Source of the DNA: an uncultured Lachnospiraceae bacterium
GTDB lineage: Bacteria > Bacillota > Clostridia > Lachnospirales > Lachnospiraceae
DNA length: 28,013 nt
Direction: 5' to 3'
Assembly: GCA_910588285.1 (NCBI GenBank)
Contig: CAJUQB010000043.1
Coordinates: 14,404 to 42,416 of the forward strand
In this document: positions 13,893-23,307 of the stretch, in pieces
Layout of the letters: the number at the start of each line of letters is the position of its first letter
Numbering within the stretch: the first letter of the stretch is position 1
Position numbers and translations under genes: made by a program
The notes under the pieces: generated by a model
Seen by the model: the letters and a program-made list of their open reading frames with translations, nothing else
What the model was told of the DNA's origin: nothing
Database searches by the model: none

Positions 13893-15050
13893 TTATTCGC
13901 CCATAAAAATCTTTTCTCTCTGTAAGCTGCTTACTATATCAGACAGTTCCCGCACAATAATGTCAATGTCCTCTATGGTATTTTCCACACCCAAACTGAC
14001 TCTTATAGTTCCTCTTGCATATTTTTCCGGAACTCCTATTGCACGAATAACATGTGAAATTTGATTATTCGCAGAATCACATGCTGAGCCCGTTGCTACT
14101 TCTATACCTTTTAAATCCAATCTATGCAGTAACAGTTCTCCATCAGCATTTGCTATTGACAGTGAAATATTTCCAGGATTTTTATTGATCGAACCGTTGA
14201 CAATAAAATCAACATTAACCTTTTTAAGCAAATCTAAAAATGCTTTTTCCAAAGACAAAAGATATCTGGTATTATCTTTCAAACTCAATATATTTTCTTT
14301 CAAAGCCTCTGCCATACCCACGACACTTGCAACATTTTCTGTCCCTGCTCTCTTCCCTGACTCCTGACTTCCGCCAGTAATGAAAGGTTGTATTTTTACA
14401 CCTTTTTTTAAATACAGGAATCCAACTCCTTTCGGTCCATTAAACTTATGCGCTGACGCAGACAACATATCCACATCTAATTCATGAACTTGAATTTCAA
14501 TATGTCCTACCGCTTGTACTGCATCTGTATGAAATAGTGCGCCATATTTATGTGCTATAGCTGCAAGTTCTTTAATATTCTGTATAGTTCCTATTTCATT
14601 ATTAGCATATATTATAGAAACAAGCGCAACATCACTTCCTATTTCTTTTTCAAGAATATTGGGAGTGATAATCCCTTCCTTATCAACAGGCAAATAAATG
14701 ACCTCAAATCCGAGTTTTTCCATCGCCTTACACGAATTTAATATTGCATGATGTTCAATACTACTCGTAATAATTTTGCTTTTATACTCATCCTTGGAAA
14801 ACAGCATATTTTTTATCGCCCAATTATCAGATTCTGTCCCTCCTGATGTAAAAATAATCTCATCTGAAAAAGCTCCGATTGCCTTTGCTATCATATCCCT
14901 TGCGTCTTCAATAGCTTTTCTGGGTATTCGCGCTGATGAATATAATGTTGAAGGATTTTTAAAATCCTCGCGTAAGTATGGCATCATAGCCCGCAATGCA
15001 CTTGCTGATAATTTAGTTGTAGCCGCATGATCTGCATAAATTTTCTTCAT
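13893..15050 (-). CDS. Cysteine desulfurase (NifS/IscS/DndA-like)
   Basis: A 385-residue PLP enzyme that takes sulfur from cysteine and holds it as a persulfide. Visible family marks: N-terminal IYADHAATT, TSGGTESDNWAI, the histidine in SSIEHHAIL, the PLP aspartate in HTDAVQAVGH, the Schiff-base lysine in SAHKFNGPKGVGF, and the active-site cysteine in ATGSACDS. The start MKKIYADHAATT (15050) is chosen by family alignment; longer frames upstream run through the preceding gene. Its ATG lies one base after the stop of the zinc-ribbon gene, and the ribosome site is weak, suggesting translational coupling. In Dnd and Ssp systems a desulfurase of this kind supplies sulfur to a PP-loop protein; here BrxP is in the same operon. 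A housekeeping iron-sulfur role is the alternative. Confidence 0.92.
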   Translation of the reverse strand: MKKIYADHAATTKLSASALRAMMPYLREDFKNPSTLYSSARIPRKAIEDARDMIAKAIGAFSDEIIFTSGGTESDNWAIKNMLFSKDEYKSKIITSSIEHHAILNSCKAMEKLGFEVIYLPVDKEGIITPNILEKEIGSDVALVSIIYANNEIGTIQNIKELAAIAHKYGALFHTDAVQAVGHIEIQVHELDVDMLSASAHKFNGPKGVGFLYLKKGVKIQPFITGGSQESGKRAGTENVASVVGMAEALKENILSLKDNTRYLLSLEKAFLDLLKKVNVDFIVNGSINKNPGNISLSIANADGELLLHRLDLKGIEVATGSACDSANNQISHVIRAIGVPEKYARGTIRVSLGVENTIEDIDIIVRELSDIVSSLQREKIFMGE

Positions 15051-15051
15051 A

Positions 15052-15249
15052 TTATTCAAACAATTTACACCCTTGCTCTTTAAATTCTTCCACTTTATCC
15101 ATAATATCCTGCTTTGAAACACCAAGATATTCTGCCAAACAATCAATGCAATAAAAACTATCCACTTTTTCTCCTAGAAGTTTCCTATTAATTCCAATTG
15201 TATTTTTAGACAAATTTTCTGTTCCACATGAAATACAAACTTTTTTCAT
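15052..15249 (-). CDS. Small zinc-ribbon-like protein between brxL and the desulfurase
   Basis: A 65-residue protein with two C-x2-C pairs, C5/C8 and C34/C37 (CISC and CIDC), plus C61. The pairs look like a zinc ribbon; the second half is a helical LGVSKQDIMDKVEEF segment. I do not recognise a named family. Two adjacent ATG codons are possible starts. The inner one (15249) has gaagga at the usual spacing; the outer one (15252) would overlap the brxL stop as ATGA. It ends one base before the desulfurase start. Such tight coupling on both sides argues that it works with them, for example as a scaffold, DNA-binding or sulfur-relay protein. Confidence 0.8.
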   Translation of the reverse strand: MKKVCISCGTENLSKNTIGINRKLLGEKVDSFYCIDCLAEYLGVSKQDIMDKVEEFKEQGCKLFE

Positions 15250-16709
15250 CATAAATCCTTCACTGTCAGTGACGGAACTGACTTTCCTCCAAACTCTTCC
15301 GGATCTAAAATTCCTAACTGAATCTTTATTATCCCTCGCATTTCCATAGCCGGACGCAAACAAAAAAGATTAAAGTTCCTTGCCGAAATATCTTCCGCTT
15401 TTCGCACATTTGGAAATAACAGCTTCATATATGCTGTTGCAATTCGTTTAATTGCTTCTGTATCACGAGTGTCAGACTTATCTGGTACTTCTACCAGCAA
15501 ATCAACTATCGCACGATAACTTGGATCATCTCTCAAAGCATGCATGATAGTGGTAAAATACTCAGAATTTAGCGCCCAATCACATATCTTTAAATCATCC
15601 GTCATTCTGGGCAAATCCCATCCCTTCAAAAAGCCATGAAACCTGTCTATTAATGCGCTCTCATGAAATACAGTTGGTAATTCAGCAAACATATTTTGAT
15701 ATTCGTTCATACTATTTGCAGGTATATTCCCTAACAGAATAATACCCGAATCAGCAGCTCCTTCATGATTTGCCACTGTATACTTTCCATTTTCCATGTA
15801 TCCTTTTAATGCGCCGCGCATTTCATCTACGTCAGTAAAGTTAATTGTCTGCACCTCATCCAATGCCACATAATCATGTCCAAACACTAAGCCTTCCTGC
15901 CTTTTGGAAATATCATAAAACATTTTTGCACGCGACATTGTTCCTCCGGAGGACAACCAGCCAAAGCGGCTAACCTGCCCAAACAAATATGATTTTCCCG
16001 TTCCCTTCGGCGCAAGTTCAATCAAATTTAGTCTCTTTTCCACAAAAGGTAAAAGCCTCGTTATCATTGCTAATTTTTGATTTTGGTTCTCATATCCCTT
16101 AGCATTATAATCAACTGCACCAAGAAGAATGTCTATCCATTCAGCCAGTTCAAATTCATCCCGAGCATATTTAAATTCGTCCAAATCTACAGAATAAGGG
16201 CAAAACTCCTTGAAGCTAACCAGCTTGATTTTCCCTTTCTTTTTATCCTCTGGAAACTGATATCCTAATTCTACTATTCCCCAATTTTCTTCTGCTTTCA
16301 GTAATGCCTCTCCATACAAATCCCATACATTTCTAGGGATTACCGTTTCCTTATAATTCAACGCAAAATCAGGTAATGCAAAAGAAATGCTTCCTGTTTT
16401 AATATCTATTTCGACAGAAATTTTTGCTAGAAATTTAACCTGTTCTTGATAATTTACCACCCTATTCTTTATTGATTTCCAGTCCTCCTTTTTAGGAATA
16501 AATTCCTTAATAAAATTGGTTGCTCCTTCTATATCAAGTATGCCATCATCATCTTGGAAACGCTTTAATACCCAATCTCTCATAAATGAAGGAAGTTTAA
16601 ATGAAGAAATAAAGTTACTCTTCTTCAAATCCTTATATACTACCATTTGATCAAAACAATCTCGAAGTCTTTCCAACACTGGTCTGCTCAAATTATCATA
16701 TTCACTCAT
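15249..16709 (-). CDS. brxL: BrxL, BREX Lon-like AAA+ protein (short form)
   Basis: An AAA+ protein of 486 residues when started at the ATG at 16709 (aggagg 8 bases upstream); a TTG three bases earlier is possible. Walker A APKGTGKS is near 233-240, Walker B YVALDEVQTI near 280-289, and a sensor-like ILLGN follows near 324-328. BrxL proteins of type 1 systems are longer, with a C-terminal Lon-protease-like part. This one stops soon after the helical lid and shows no serine-lysine protease region, consistent with the shorter BrxL family of about 470 residues. It probably acts as a DNA-associated ATPase in phage exclusion. It lies 20 bases after pglZ and overlaps the zinc-ribbon gene. Confidence 0.88.
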   Translation of the reverse strand: MSEYDNLSRPVLERLRDCFDQMVVYKDLKKSNFISSFKLPSFMRDWVLKRFQDDDGILDIEGATNFIKEFIPKKEDWKSIKNRVVNYQEQVKFLAKISVEIDIKTGSISFALPDFALNYKETVIPRNVWDLYGEALLKAEENWGIVELGYQFPEDKKKGKIKLVSFKEFCPYSVDLDEFKYARDEFELAEWIDILLGAVDYNAKGYENQNQKLAMITRLLPFVEKRLNLIELAPKGTGKSYLFGQVSRFGWLSSGGTMSRAKMFYDISKRQEGLVFGHDYVALDEVQTINFTDVDEMRGALKGYMENGKYTVANHEGAADSGIILLGNIPANSMNEYQNMFAELPTVFHESALIDRFHGFLKGWDLPRMTDDLKICDWALNSEYFTTIMHALRDDPSYRAIVDLLVEVPDKSDTRDTEAIKRIATAYMKLLFPNVRKAEDISARNFNLFCLRPAMEMRGIIKIQLGILDPEEFGGKSVPSLTVKDL

Positions 16710-16728
16710 CAAATCTGCCTCCTGTCAT

Positions 16729-19062
16729 CTATGCAAGTAAGTCCACTTCTTGCCCCATACTCTTTTGAATTTTGAACTTTAAGGATACTGATAAACCGGT
16801 ATCTCCATCATATATTTCCGCTATGTATTCCCTACTTCGTTTCAATTCAGGCATTACAAATTTCGCATGTTTCTGATCTGCCACAAATTCCCCGTCATAG
16901 AAAATCCGATTAACAAGTATTCTTGGTTTATTCATAGGGACATTACAATATAAGGTCAATGTCGCTACATCTTTCTGCTTCAGAATAATTATCGGATTAG
17001 TGAAACAATATTCGATATTTTCGGGTTTTCTACTGATAGTAATAACCGGCACAACAACCTCTTCCAACGTTGCCCCACCATGTACCTCAACATTTGCTTT
17101 TCGTCCACCACGAAAACGCTCATAATTAGCAAGTACAGCAAACCCATCTTCATATGCCACATAAGGAATATCCGGATTAATTTCTGTAGGGCAGCATCTA
17201 CCACTATGCTGTGCTTTTTCATCAAGTTCTAATATCGAATCATTCTCCCGTCCATAAATAACAGCCAGCCTGCTTGCCCCATGATCCGAAGCAATAATTG
17301 CCTTAGAAATCGCTCCTTGAATCAGCAATGAGTGTATCCTTCTCAATTCTGCATCAATAATTTCTAATTCCCTAAAAATATGAATCGGTTCTTTCCTTTT
17401 TTCGTAGTCATATATCTGACTATGATGCTTTAATTCATCCAAATCATCAATCTTTCTGTATTTTCCTCCAAAATACTGAATAAATTCCTTATTCTTTTCT
17501 GTAGTTGACGGAAGTTCACAATGCCCTACTGCTATTTCAATAATCAAATCATACTCTTCGCATTTCGCCTTTATAAAAGATAAATACTCTACGCCCAACG
17601 CATCAAAAAAGAAAAGTTCCGCATTTTCTTTATCTAACTGCGCAATGATACTACTTCTGGGGCGTAATTTATTATAGGGTCTATCTATCGCATATTTGTT
17701 AACCGTATCTTCGAAATCCGAATAGATTCTATTTGTAAGTTTTTGTATTTTATACTCTTGAAAATATTGTGTTAATACATCTCTTAAATCATTGTCTGTA
17801 TCAGCTACTTTCGTATTAACATTATCAAAATAGAACTTATCCAAATACAATGCTAATGCAGTTGAGAAATGTTTTGCAGCAATACATAACTCATCTACTG
17901 AATAGTCATATATACACAAACATCTTATAAATTCAAATTCTTCTGCTTCGCTTTGATCCGTCAAATAATATATCGCATTCTTTTCATACCGCCCCAGCTT
18001 CTCACAATATCTTGCTATAAACGGCAGCCTTTCCGGAATATACTCAAGCAAACTTTTACGTTCCAAATATAAATCTTCAAAATTCGGTGCATCAATATTT
18101 TCATCCGCCAAATCTAAATAAATATGCTCCTCAAAATCATTTTCATTTTTACTATATTCCAATACTTTTTTTAAATAGCAATTGCTTGTTCCAAAAGATT
18201 TCATAGCAAGCCAACAAAGCCAATATTTATATGGCTCTTTCTGACAATCAATATCCCGAATCATATATTCCAAGTTTGATGTATTACCAAATTCCTCATA
18301 GATAACACCCGACAAAGATTTTTTGTCTTGCATTTTTATATCAAGCCATTTCCACTGTTCATCCGTCCCATAACTTTTTTCTGTTGCACCAGCAATTTCA
18401 GGATATTGTTTTGTTAACGATTCATAAATCCCCTCTGCCTCTACTACCTGATACATTGCTTTCGAAAAAAATTTCTTGTCAAAATTGGTATTGACTGGAA
18501 TAACTCTATGTTCATTTAATTGGTTCTCTGTCATCTTTTCTAAATAACATAAAAGATGTTTTATACTCTTCATTTCGAATGATGTATTTCTCACGTTTTC
18601 TTTCATAAGTGCAATTTGAGGCAATGGCGATTCTTCAACATGAAACATAATTGTTCTTTTTGTAATTCGCGGATCACGTTTCTCAAACTTTTCAATATAT
18701 CTTTTACAATAGTAAAGAACAATCAAAGCATGACCGCTAATCGCATGCCCCAAAACAGTATCCACATAGTCTTCCAAATCGCGTTCACTTTTTAACATCA
18801 TTGCCTGTGAACTTCCAATAAGCACATAATCGCCCGCTCTAGATATATTAGATATACATTCCTCAATATTCGGTAGACCATTTTTCCGACAGCTATCAGA
18901 AACATAACTGCAATTTTTTGATTTATCAGCTTCTAATCTTTGTATGATTTCGCTATATACTTTGATATTTTCTGTATCTATAATCAGTGCATATCCGGTA
19001 CACTTGTCCTTGAAGTATGCGCTTATTTGCTTAAAACTTTCTTCTATGCTATCGCAGTACAT
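16729..19062 (-). CDS. pglZ: PglZ, alkaline-phosphatase-superfamily BREX protein
   Basis: A 777-residue protein with the PglZ domain in the second half: FFFDALGVEYLSFI at 484-497 resembles the first metal-site strand, and ASDHGASR at 591-598 holds the second metal-site Asp-His. A basic/acidic helical N-terminal half (1-470) and a C-terminal beta-rich region (after about 700) complete it. PglZ is the hallmark protein shared by all BREX types. Predicted phosphatase/nuclease-like chemistry is from the family, not shown here. The start has gggagg 7 bases upstream. The stop of brxC lies 13 bases before the ATG. Confidence 0.9.
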   Translation of the reverse strand: MYCDSIEESFKQISAYFKDKCTGYALIIDTENIKVYSEIIQRLEADKSKNCSYVSDSCRKNGLPNIEECISNISRAGDYVLIGSSQAMMLKSERDLEDYVDTVLGHAISGHALIVLYYCKRYIEKFEKRDPRITKRTIMFHVEESPLPQIALMKENVRNTSFEMKSIKHLLCYLEKMTENQLNEHRVIPVNTNFDKKFFSKAMYQVVEAEGIYESLTKQYPEIAGATEKSYGTDEQWKWLDIKMQDKKSLSGVIYEEFGNTSNLEYMIRDIDCQKEPYKYWLCWLAMKSFGTSNCYLKKVLEYSKNENDFEEHIYLDLADENIDAPNFEDLYLERKSLLEYIPERLPFIARYCEKLGRYEKNAIYYLTDQSEAEEFEFIRCLCIYDYSVDELCIAAKHFSTALALYLDKFYFDNVNTKVADTDNDLRDVLTQYFQEYKIQKLTNRIYSDFEDTVNKYAIDRPYNKLRPRSSIIAQLDKENAELFFFDALGVEYLSFIKAKCEEYDLIIEIAVGHCELPSTTEKNKEFIQYFGGKYRKIDDLDELKHHSQIYDYEKRKEPIHIFRELEIIDAELRRIHSLLIQGAISKAIIASDHGASRLAVIYGRENDSILELDEKAQHSGRCCPTEINPDIPYVAYEDGFAVLANYERFRGGRKANVEVHGGATLEEVVVPVITISRKPENIEYCFTNPIIILKQKDVATLTLYCNVPMNKPRILVNRIFYDGEFVADQKHAKFVMPELKRSREYIAEIYDGDTGLSVSLKFKIQKSMGQEVDLLA

Positions 19063-19075
19063 GCCTACAGCCTCC

Positions 19076-22000
19076 CTATTCTTTTCTGTTTTTTATAATC
19101 TCCATTCCCACAGTAGGATTGTCAGCAATCAAGTCACACAAATATTTTTTTGCTTCATCCGCATCCATGTTATTGATAATTTCCATCGCTGTGTCCTTAC
19201 CTTTTAATAAGTATTGTTTTTCACACAATGATTTCAGTTTATTTCTTACTGTTGAATTATCAAACCATGCATGAGGCGCTTCCGTTACATGATCTGCAAG
19301 ATACTCTCTAATTTCATCAGAGTCTTTTAAAATAACTGCATAATCACCAATGACTCTTTGCCGGAAGCAACGATTTCGTTCTTCCGAATCAGAAAGCCGC
19401 CTATAAAAATCTGCCCTTTCCAAATATGCTATCGTTCTTTTTACCATCTCTTCTGTTGCCATCTTATCACCAAATGGCTCAAGAATTTCTCTCACACTGC
19501 TTCTTTCCTCGTCGTCAAACATGCAGTAAATAGGAGTTTGGTATGTATTAGACCAATCTGCCGGTGATTTCGTTCCCGTCTTATCTTTCCATACTGTGAG
19601 CAATCTTCTCTTTGCTTGATTCTGCAAAAATACTTTTACCTGACCTTCTATATAGTTGAAATACTCTGTGCTTGATTTCGTAAACTGCCCATTTGGAATA
19701 TCGGAATACAATTTTTCTATATCCTGATCATCTAAATCCTCAATAAAAGTCACAGCCGCCTGCTTAAAATACTGTGTCTGGTTTTTATAAAATTTCGTAA
19801 AGTTATTTCCTTCTGTAACTAAGCAATCATAGAACTTTGACTTATTTTGCTCTTGCAAGCTTCCACTTCTCTGCATCAAAAGCAATTGTTCTAAAAAGTT
19901 TTCTAAAGTGCCTACATACTTTCTTAATGCCTCAAAAGAAATTCTAATATTACTTGAGCGTTTATTCCATTCAACGATTGCATCATGTAAACACAGTGCT
20001 CTGGGATTCAGCTTGTTGCTCTCTACAATAATCTGATATTCCAAAATTACGTCATTTATTTTTTCATCTGCCGTTTCAGAGCTCCAAACCCAGTTTGCCG
20101 CATCTGCATTAAATTTCTGTTTTACTTGATCTATGTATGCACCGTTATCACCAATATCCAGCGCTAATGTTTCCAATATGCCCAATCTGTAATTTCTAAT
20201 ATATGCAAGCATTCCATCTTTGCATTTTTCGTTTGTAATAAGTTGTATAAGATCGTTAAGAATATTGGCATTTGCGTTTATTTTTCTTCCAATAGAATCT
20301 GCGAGATCACTTTCCGAGTTCTTCGTACTGTTTGCTGTATTGGCAATCCCGCAATAACAGTCAATCACTTCCGAAACATCCTCTATGGAACTTGATAAAT
20401 CCTCATCTCCAAGCAAAGATTTTACACACCAAATAGGGAATGTCAACTGTTTCATCCTGCTTCTAAGCTGATCTCTTGCGCTTTCTATAGAACCGCATTG
20501 ATTATCGGCAATATGAAATATCTTTGCTGTACAACTTAAAAATGCTTTTTGCTCTAAACTCATAGCCACAATGTATTCTTCTTTATAATTGCGATTAGGT
20601 GTCACTTTTTGGTTTAAAGCATTTGCAATCATCTGTTTCATTTTATCTACAGACATACTTTCACTGTTTGAGCCATTACTCCAAAAGTAGTCTGACAGAG
20701 AATACTCTTTCAAGACAAATCCCAGCACAAATGCAGAAATATTACTTGGTATAAAGCCATATGGAGCTTCCTCCAAAGCTTCAAAAATAGAAAGAATGCT
20801 TACTCGTCCAGCCGCATTTGAAAACCCTTGCTGCACCAACTCTTCCACCCTATTTTTAATCCGTACAATCGGAAGGCTCTTTTTACTGGAATCTTCCCAA
20901 TATTTATCTATTTTCCACGCACCATTCAACGCTTTCTCAAGACTATTCTTCTCATTGCTTGACTTAAATGTTCCAGCCAATGACTGATTAATCCCACACT
21001 CCGCTCCTTGTGCCAAAGGTCCCTTAGAAAACATATTATCAATGACACTGTATTGGCTTAATCCATAATAGTATTTCTGATGTTCAACTGCCTTCAATTC
21101 ATCCTGCAGCGCCTGTAAGCCTGCCAAACGAACTCCGCTTCTATTATCACTTGTATAAAGTATAAACGCACCAGCAGATATCTTCTGCTTCCATTCATTT
21201 AGGCATCTGATTGCCTGTTGTTCAAAGCTGGCAGCCCTGCCTTTATCATTCTTGGCATAATAACGGCTATATGCCATATTTTCAATATACTGTTCCAACA
21301 AATCCTGTCCCATCGTTGTTAGACACTCAATAAACATAATACTATCTTCACTGTCACTTGCAGCTTTGATAGTCAAATCTTTTATTTGCCCCGCTTCTGT
21401 ATCATCCATAGCAAATGATACAATTATCTTATATCTATTTGCCTTCACTGTCTGTGATGCTTTTGATATTGATCCGGCGAAATTTCCCACAGCGAAACCT
21501 TCCAATTCAAATCTTCCTTTTATAGATGCCGGAAGCTGAATTGCTGCCAATAAGTCCGCATTTACAATCAAATTCTGCGTTTTTGTTTCTTCTCTTATTT
21601 CTTTCTTTATCTTTTCAATCGTTGCGGCATCTCCTGTACTGTTTGCCACAGTATATTCCATCTTCCCCCCGCCAACCGGCTTTTTGAAAATCAACCCATC
21701 TCTGCAAAGTTTTTCAGCAATACTTTTCCCTTTGCCTTTACTCCAATCCGTTCCAGAAAAAGCTAAATCCACATTCATATCATTCGGACGCAGTAATCCA
21801 ACCCCACTAACCCTCAGCGAGATTGCCTGTAATAATAATACTGTCTTAAATACTCTCTGTTCATCAGATGTCAATTTGTCATTCTGCAACAGATTATAAG
21901 AATCCAGAATCACCCTCACATCGTCATTTAATCCATTTTGTCCCTTACCATTGAAGAAATCCCACAACATATCAATCGTAAGCAAATTTTGGTTATCCAA

Positions 22001-23293
22001 AGGTCCATATGTATTGATAAACCATTTGAAACCTTTTGCATCTGTCATGTCGTTGCTAATAATAAAATCAAACATGCTTCTCTGATTGGAACTAAACGCT
22101 ACCGATAAATGTTTTAACATCAGTGCAGCATACGGATGAATCGGTACTATTGACTGCAATTCGTCATCAGATATAACCGTTTTTTGCCCCATTGTCGATT
22201 CTTTCTTTGCACTCGACTCAATCGTGTTACGCACACTTATTAATTCGTCATTTAATTCGCTGGCATATTTATTCCATTCACTTGCCAGTACGCTATCCGC
22301 TGTCTTCTTCATTGCTTGAGCCATTAAACGAAATGCCATATTTTCAGGCAATTCTATCTTCACTGATGGCACAAAACGATCTAATATCTTCTTCGCTGTA
22401 TCTGCATTTACAAACAAAGAACGGCTTTCGTGTGAAACAATCATAAAAAAAAATGGGTGCGACAAACTTATCTCTGCCAACGTTTGAAATCCGGTCAGCG
22501 AATTAGGATTGTTTTGAAAAAACTCTGTAAATTCATCCCACACAAATAAAATAGCACTGATATTATTTTTGGCAATTACAGCTTTAATCCAACTGGCTAA
22601 TCCCAATATATCCAACCGAAGTGCCGTAATGCCGTTATCTTCTGCCACTTTCAGAATGTTCCGCATTGTTGTCTGTACGTCATTACTTTCATCCTTTAGC
22701 TTTTCAATAATAGTAGTAACTTCCTCTCCACCGAATGCCCACGCATATTCGTCTTTATGAATCAATGCATTAAAATATTCTCTGTTTATATCGTCTTCCA
22801 ACCATTTCAACGCAGCTTCCTTTAAAGATTCCTCCCCATAATTTTCCAAATTTTCTTCATAAAGAGCAGACTTAATACTATCCTGAACTGCTAATATCAA
22901 ATCCTGATCCGAACGAATGAAAGCAGAACCAATTCTATGAATCGTTATAATCTTTCCACCATTCTTATCAGTAATCAATTTCTGACACAAATCATTGCTC
23001 AGTCCATAATCTTCAAAATAAGCTCTAACCTCATCGTCATCAGCTTCCAACAAGGATTTTACTGTTAATGCAGCATGAGATTTGCCTGTCCCATACGCCC
23101 CCTCTACCCAAAGAGAACGAGGATCTTTTCCTGACAATACCATATGAGTTTTCTCTAGCAGCTTCACAAATGTTTCGTGTGGATAAAAATTTTTCCAGCT
23201 TACTTTTCCCTGTTTAATCAGATCTGCTGTTACGGCAGCATAGTATTTCGGATCGATATCAAAATATTCTTTATATACTTTCTTTTCGCTCAT
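19076..23293 (-). CDS. brxC: BrxC/PglY-type large P-loop ATPase
   Basis: A 1405-residue protein with Walker A GAYGTGKS at 65-72, preceded by LWVEG, and a Walker B-like AILFVWDEF at 247-255. The architecture (N-terminal ATPase, then a very long helical region rich in charged residues) is that of BrxC/PglY. In BREX it is thought to bind ATP and act with PglZ and the modifying enzyme. The start has aaggag 8 bases upstream of the ATG. It lies 14 bases downstream of brxP. The length is at the upper end of the family. Confidence 0.9.
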   Translation of the reverse strand: MSEKKVYKEYFDIDPKYYAAVTADLIKQGKVSWKNFYPHETFVKLLEKTHMVLSGKDPRSLWVEGAYGTGKSHAALTVKSLLEADDDEVRAYFEDYGLSNDLCQKLITDKNGGKIITIHRIGSAFIRSDQDLILAVQDSIKSALYEENLENYGEESLKEAALKWLEDDINREYFNALIHKDEYAWAFGGEEVTTIIEKLKDESNDVQTTMRNILKVAEDNGITALRLDILGLASWIKAVIAKNNISAILFVWDEFTEFFQNNPNSLTGFQTLAEISLSHPFFFMIVSHESRSLFVNADTAKKILDRFVPSVKIELPENMAFRLMAQAMKKTADSVLASEWNKYASELNDELISVRNTIESSAKKESTMGQKTVISDDELQSIVPIHPYAALMLKHLSVAFSSNQRSMFDFIISNDMTDAKGFKWFINTYGPLDNQNLLTIDMLWDFFNGKGQNGLNDDVRVILDSYNLLQNDKLTSDEQRVFKTVLLLQAISLRVSGVGLLRPNDMNVDLAFSGTDWSKGKGKSIAEKLCRDGLIFKKPVGGGKMEYTVANSTGDAATIEKIKKEIREETKTQNLIVNADLLAAIQLPASIKGRFELEGFAVGNFAGSISKASQTVKANRYKIIVSFAMDDTEAGQIKDLTIKAASDSEDSIMFIECLTTMGQDLLEQYIENMAYSRYYAKNDKGRAASFEQQAIRCLNEWKQKISAGAFILYTSDNRSGVRLAGLQALQDELKAVEHQKYYYGLSQYSVIDNMFSKGPLAQGAECGINQSLAGTFKSSNEKNSLEKALNGAWKIDKYWEDSSKKSLPIVRIKNRVEELVQQGFSNAAGRVSILSIFEALEEAPYGFIPSNISAFVLGFVLKEYSLSDYFWSNGSNSESMSVDKMKQMIANALNQKVTPNRNYKEEYIVAMSLEQKAFLSCTAKIFHIADNQCGSIESARDQLRSRMKQLTFPIWCVKSLLGDEDLSSSIEDVSEVIDCYCGIANTANSTKNSESDLADSIGRKINANANILNDLIQLITNEKCKDGMLAYIRNYRLGILETLALDIGDNGAYIDQVKQKFNADAANWVWSSETADEKINDVILEYQIIVESNKLNPRALCLHDAIVEWNKRSSNIRISFEALRKYVGTLENFLEQLLLMQRSGSLQEQNKSKFYDCLVTEGNNFTKFYKNQTQYFKQAAVTFIEDLDDQDIEKLYSDIPNGQFTKSSTEYFNYIEGQVKVFLQNQAKRRLLTVWKDKTGTKSPADWSNTYQTPIYCMFDDEERSSVREILEPFGDKMATEEMVKRTIAYLERADFYRRLSDSEERNRCFRQRVIGDYAVILKDSDEIREYLADHVTEAPHAWFDNSTVRNKLKSLCEKQYLLKGKDTAMEIINNMDADEAKKYLCDLIADNPTVGMEIIKNRKE

Positions 23294-23307
23294 TTGTAAT
23301 CTCCTTT

